Source of the DNA: Dillenia suffruticosa
Taxonomy: Eukaryota > Streptophyta > Magnoliopsida > Dilleniales > Dilleniaceae
DNA length: 64,000 nt
Assembly (NCBI GenBank): GCA_033439265.1
Contig: JAVTVX010000005.1
Location: forward strand, 1,622,001-1,686,000
Reading direction: 5' to 3'
In this document: in pieces, positions 60,601-64,000 of the stretch
How positions within the stretch are numbered: position 1 is the stretch's first letter
Layout of the letters: each line of letters starts with the position of its first letter
Notes under the pieces: model-generated
What the model was told of the DNA's origin: nothing
What the model saw: the letters and a program-made list of their open reading frames with translations, nothing else
Databases searched by the model: none
Position numbers and translations under genes: made by a program

Positions 60601-63328
60601 TGTTCCAATGCTTGTTAGCGTTAACCTTTGAAGTGAATGCCTCTACCCTGTGCATAGTGCTAGGAATGTAAAGGCTAGGGAAATAAGGAAAGGAGTGTCT
60701 GTAGCATAATATTTTTGTTTTTTTATCATAATTTCTATAGTTTCACAGCAAAAAGAGCATATATAGCTTGCTTACTTCAGGTTTTTCCGTTTTGTAGGTG
60801 TCTGTTGGAAATGGGTAAGTTCTTTATTGAGATGAACTGAACTGTGATTGGATCCTATATTGACTTAGAAATTGACGGCATTAAAACTATAATAGATTTC
60901 CAAAATCATTCTTTTGATTAATTTTCATCGAGTTCTACGCTTTCTACGCTTTCTACGCTTTCTACTTACAGAAAGTATCAATTCCCTTTTACGTTCCAGG
61001 CTGGTGATGGGGTGGTTTAGATATTCTGAAGATGAAAGGATATTTGATTGCATGAAAGCTCCAAACTCTGTAAGATTAACCAAACATGAAAGCCATAAAA
61101 TGCTGGCATATGCTCCTAAACATGTAAATTTTGCCTGGTTTCTTGCAGGCTTACCCTGTTCCTGTGCATGTTGAGGATGTCAAAGGCATCCAGATGACCA
61201 AAGAGCAATTTACTTATTACAAAAAATTTGTTTAGAGCACCTAGGAAAAGCATTATTTTCGTTTTCACCCAAGTTGTGGAATTGGATGAAGGAGTACTTG
61301 CTCATTTGTCTTGTGCCTAAAAGAAAGACTACTTTAAGTAGATCTATAAATTTGTAGTTATTTGTTGTAAGGCAATCTCATATTTCATTTTGGACACAAT
61401 ATTTCAAGATTATTCCTTAACTTTAATTCATAGATATCATAAGTGTTGCTCAATATATACTTGTTGTAGAGAAGGAATCAGGTAAAGTTTAATCTGGTGA
61501 TAAGCACTATCATACTTCAATTATTTCTGCCACTGCTGTAATTTTCATTTAACTTCCAACCTGCAGTTTTCCAGCGCCTAGCAGATGATCAGTTCTGCAA
61601 TGCAAATCGTTGCATTGTTGTCACAGTAAGCACTTTCTTATTTCCGATTCCTTCTGTTTCCACCTTGGTGTGCTTATACCTGTTTTAATCTATAATGCAT
61701 AATCTTTTCAGGGGAAAGGCTATCCTGATATACCCACAAGAAGGCAAGAATTCTTGTTACGGTCTCATTACAGAAGTAGAGGGTAGATTTTCTACTACAG
61801 CTGTCATGTACTCCTGCATCTTGACTACATGCATTATCTTGACCAGGTTTTTGCGGCTTCTCATCAAAGAGTTGAGGTTGCCTGTTTACTGTTTAGTGGA
61901 CTGTGATCCGTATGGCTTTGACATTTTGACTACATATCGTTTTGGTTCAATGGTTAGGTTTCTTATTTGAATAATCTTTGTCTTTGTCACCATTTAATTC
62001 TCCGATCCATATTGCAGGTAATGGACCTTTGAAAAACATGGTATGTGAACCAGCATAAAATGAAACCTTAAAACATGACTTCTACAGAGCACCTTCATAG
62101 GGGGGCTTGTTGCTAGAGGCTTTAGCATGGGGCTGACTACTTGGCATGCAAACAAGATCAAGAAATAGTAAAAGGCTATGTTTTATGACTAGTATGCGAA
62201 GTAGTTATCTATGGTCAAAGCTATCTGGTTTCTTGTACACTTGTGCAATTGTTTGAAGAAACATATTGGATACATGCCAGCTACACATTGATTATATATA
62301 CTGCGTCTTTATAACCTAACAACACTTATAATTACACCATGAAATAATGATTTGTATTTTTGCAAACTTCTCTTAAAAAAAGTATGTAAAATAAGAGATT
62401 AAAAAACTTCATGGGGATTGGTATAAAACTCAAAATAAGTTGACGTATATATAATGAAGGCATGAGAAAGATTTCCAAGATAAAGTAAATAATAACTTGC
62501 ATATAATAACTTGTTTCACATATTACTTGGAATTTTAAATTTCAAATTGAAGATATATGTTTTCCAATAGGAGGATCCATGTTGTGTCATGAAAATTTTG
62601 ATTCTGCCTTAACATTGTGGCCATGTTATGACATGTCCCACAATACACCCCACACCTTCACACTTTTCAGTTATAACTTAATTTTTCTTGAATTCTCCAC
62701 TTTCTTAAATTGAACTCCCAACATTCTATCCATCTTTTCTGATTTCTATGTGGAAAAGCAAATGGCTTTCGATGTGAAGCATCTGCGTGTTCCTGAAATG
62801 CGTTGGCTTGGAGCATTTTCTTCGGACTCTGAAAAGTTCAACCTTCCGCAGCAGTGCCTCCTTCCTTTGACAGCAGAAGGCATGGGTAGCTTCTGTTTAT
62901 TTCATATGTAATTTCAGTTTTAGATGTCTTCCATTTCTTTCCCTTGCTTCATATTTTGTGTTAAAAAGTGTCTTGCAGATAAAAGGAGAACTGAATCAAT
63001 ATTATGGAGATGCTACTTGCAACGAGAGGCACCTCACTGGAGGTTTTATTGAATTATTCAACTTTCTTGCTTTCCTTTTACAAGTGCAGATTGAATACTA
63101 GTTTTTATTTTTATGTTTATTTTTTCTAGATTTGAACTAGAGCTCATGCTGCAAAGAGGTGTAAAGTTTGAAATTGAAGCATTATCTGTACATTCTATTT
63201 CATTCTTGTCAGAGGAGTACATACCATCCAAAATCAAAGGTGGAATGCACTTTCTACAATCCACATCTAGCTTAAAGTTTTTGCAGTCTTACATAAATAA
63301 ATGTTGGATAACTGAGGTGTCTAATTAA
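57662..63328 (+). CDS. SPO11-1: SPO11-1 meiotic DNA double-strand-break transesterase
   Basis: Fifteen coding exons: 57662-57719, 57847-57946, 59587-59660, 59741-59842, 60158-60231, 60798-60814, 61000-61069, 61149-61185, 61434-61481, 61567-61625, 61712-61743, 61847-61952, 62759-62879 (or 62885), 62979-63042 and 63130-63328, giving 386 (or 388) aa. SPO11-1 works with SPO11-2 and MTOPVIB to cut DNA in meiosis and start recombination. Seen: the winged-helix part with RDIYYMHPS, where Tyr104 is the expected catalytic residue; the Toprim part with Glu190 (YILVVEKES) and Asp242/Asp244 (LVDCDPYGFDILTTYRFGSM); and the C-terminal block RGVKFEIEALSVHSISFLSE. The start MEG matches the Arabidopsis protein; an in-frame Met at 57554 is possible. 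Introns 8 and 11 need GC donors, and intron 13 may use GC or GT. The C-terminus is about 25 residues longer than in Arabidopsis. Confidence 0.9.
57735..57743 (+). promoter_or_regulatory. Telo-box in SPO11-1 intron 1
   Basis: AAACCCTAA lies just inside the first intron (57720-57846). Telo-boxes in first introns or 5' UTRs are known from plant genes of dividing cells. One short motif could occur by chance. Confidence 0.35.
58540..59043 (-). mobile_element. Solo-LTR-like fossil in SPO11-1 intron 2
   Basis: About 504 bp. On the minus strand it starts TGTGAGAGATGC and ends GGTTCCACA, giving TG...CA ends. The flanks GTATG (58535-58539) and ATATG (59044-59048) agree at 4 of 5 positions, fitting an aged target-site duplication. 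Near its start it carries a strong TATA motif within a palindrome (GGGGGCTATAAATAGCCCCC at about 58975-58994), typical of an LTR promoter. No internal coding region is present. The superfamily cannot be told. It sits antisense to SPO11-1. Confidence 0.55.
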
Positions 63329-64000
63329 CAATTCTTGCCCTTGTGAACATCTGATCCTTTGAATCTTATTAATTGTTCATATACCTGAAACTTCTAGGAA
63401 ATAATACTGAATTTATTTTTGGTTTGATTTTGATAGTGGAGTTATACAGAATGGTCGGAAAAACACTACTGAGAATTTTATATGATAAAGGATTGCAAGA
63501 GGAAGAACATGCATGAACGGGTTCAGGGTTATGGAGAGGAAAATTGATATCGCATGTACAATGGGCTTTGTTGCCTGTCGTAAAGATTGTTCAGTGCGAA
63601 GAAACAATATAGCTAGGAAGAATTTAGAGGAACTAAGAAGGAGAAGCGATATCAAGTTATGGGTTTGTAAGGTTCTGTTACTTCCTAGAAGAAATGCTAT
63701 GTAGTGGATTATGTGACAGTTATTGAGTTTTTAGAAAGTTCATGGTTTGGCCAAAGTCCTAAATTTTTACAATTGTTTTGTTGTAGGGAGTCCAAAGAGA
63801 GTCAGAATTTATGACCAATTATCTTGGCATAAAAAATTCATGGTTAATATGTTGTTGCCATAGTCATATCTCTTTAAACATCCTGTTAACCTAGGATTAG
63901 TCCTACATTCTGTGAGATCAGGAAACTATTAGTTGTTACCAACAAATATATATGAAAATAATGTTAATTATATGTGATTGTCTTGGCTGGACCTTATTTA
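63329..64000. other. Region downstream of SPO11-1
   Basis: Probably the SPO11-1 3' UTR and the start of the next intergenic region. An open frame at about 63513-63704 (63 codons, basic) has no recognisable motif. I see nothing else. Confidence 0.5.

Overview
The window is nuclear DNA from a flowering plant, most likely a eudicot with a repeat-bearing, AT-rich genome. The evidence is split genes with GT-AG introns up to about 6.3 kb, plant-only families (chloroplast TIC20, classical arabinogalactan protein, NF-YB), telo-box promoters, and many SINEs, MITE-like repeats and LTR fossils. I cannot name the species.

Eight protein genes are supported. From left to right they are: a TIC20-like chloroplast import subunit (3804-4460, minus, one exon); a classical arabinogalactan protein (8378-9160, minus, one exon); an NF-YB transcription factor (16077-16691, minus, one exon); a DEK-family chromatin protein (20888-32200, minus, 11 coding exons, 593 aa); a conserved plant protein of unknown function (37389-42688, plus, 3 exons, 140 aa); a membrane-anchored cysteine-synthase-like PLP enzyme (43503-48875, minus, 6 exons, 422 aa); a 91-aa membrane protein (54166-54441, plus); and the meiotic double-strand-break transesterase SPO11-1 (57662-63328, plus, 15 coding exons, about 386 aa). 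I rebuilt the four split genes exon by exon. Reading frame is kept at every junction, and the products match family motifs where the family is known.

The rest is intergenic or intronic. One tRNA-derived, poly(A)-tailed SINE family is present in at least seven copies, several with target-site duplications. There are two solo-LTR-like fossils (one in the DEK intron, one in SPO11-1 intron 2), a short non-autonomous LTR element with a SINE nested in it, a CACTA-like element, a foldback element with arms of 220-300 bp about 145 bp upstream of the SPO11-1 start codon, a LINE fragment, MITE-like repeats and long microsatellites, including an uninterrupted GA tract of about 129 bp.

The genes are an ordinary mix of unrelated housekeeping, chromatin and meiotic functions; nothing suggests a cluster or operon. 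The most unusual gene-level signal is SPO11-1: two introns can only be read with GC donors, a third has a choice of GC or GT donor, one exon is 17 nt, and repeats crowd the promoter and second intron. I found no clearly new biological system.
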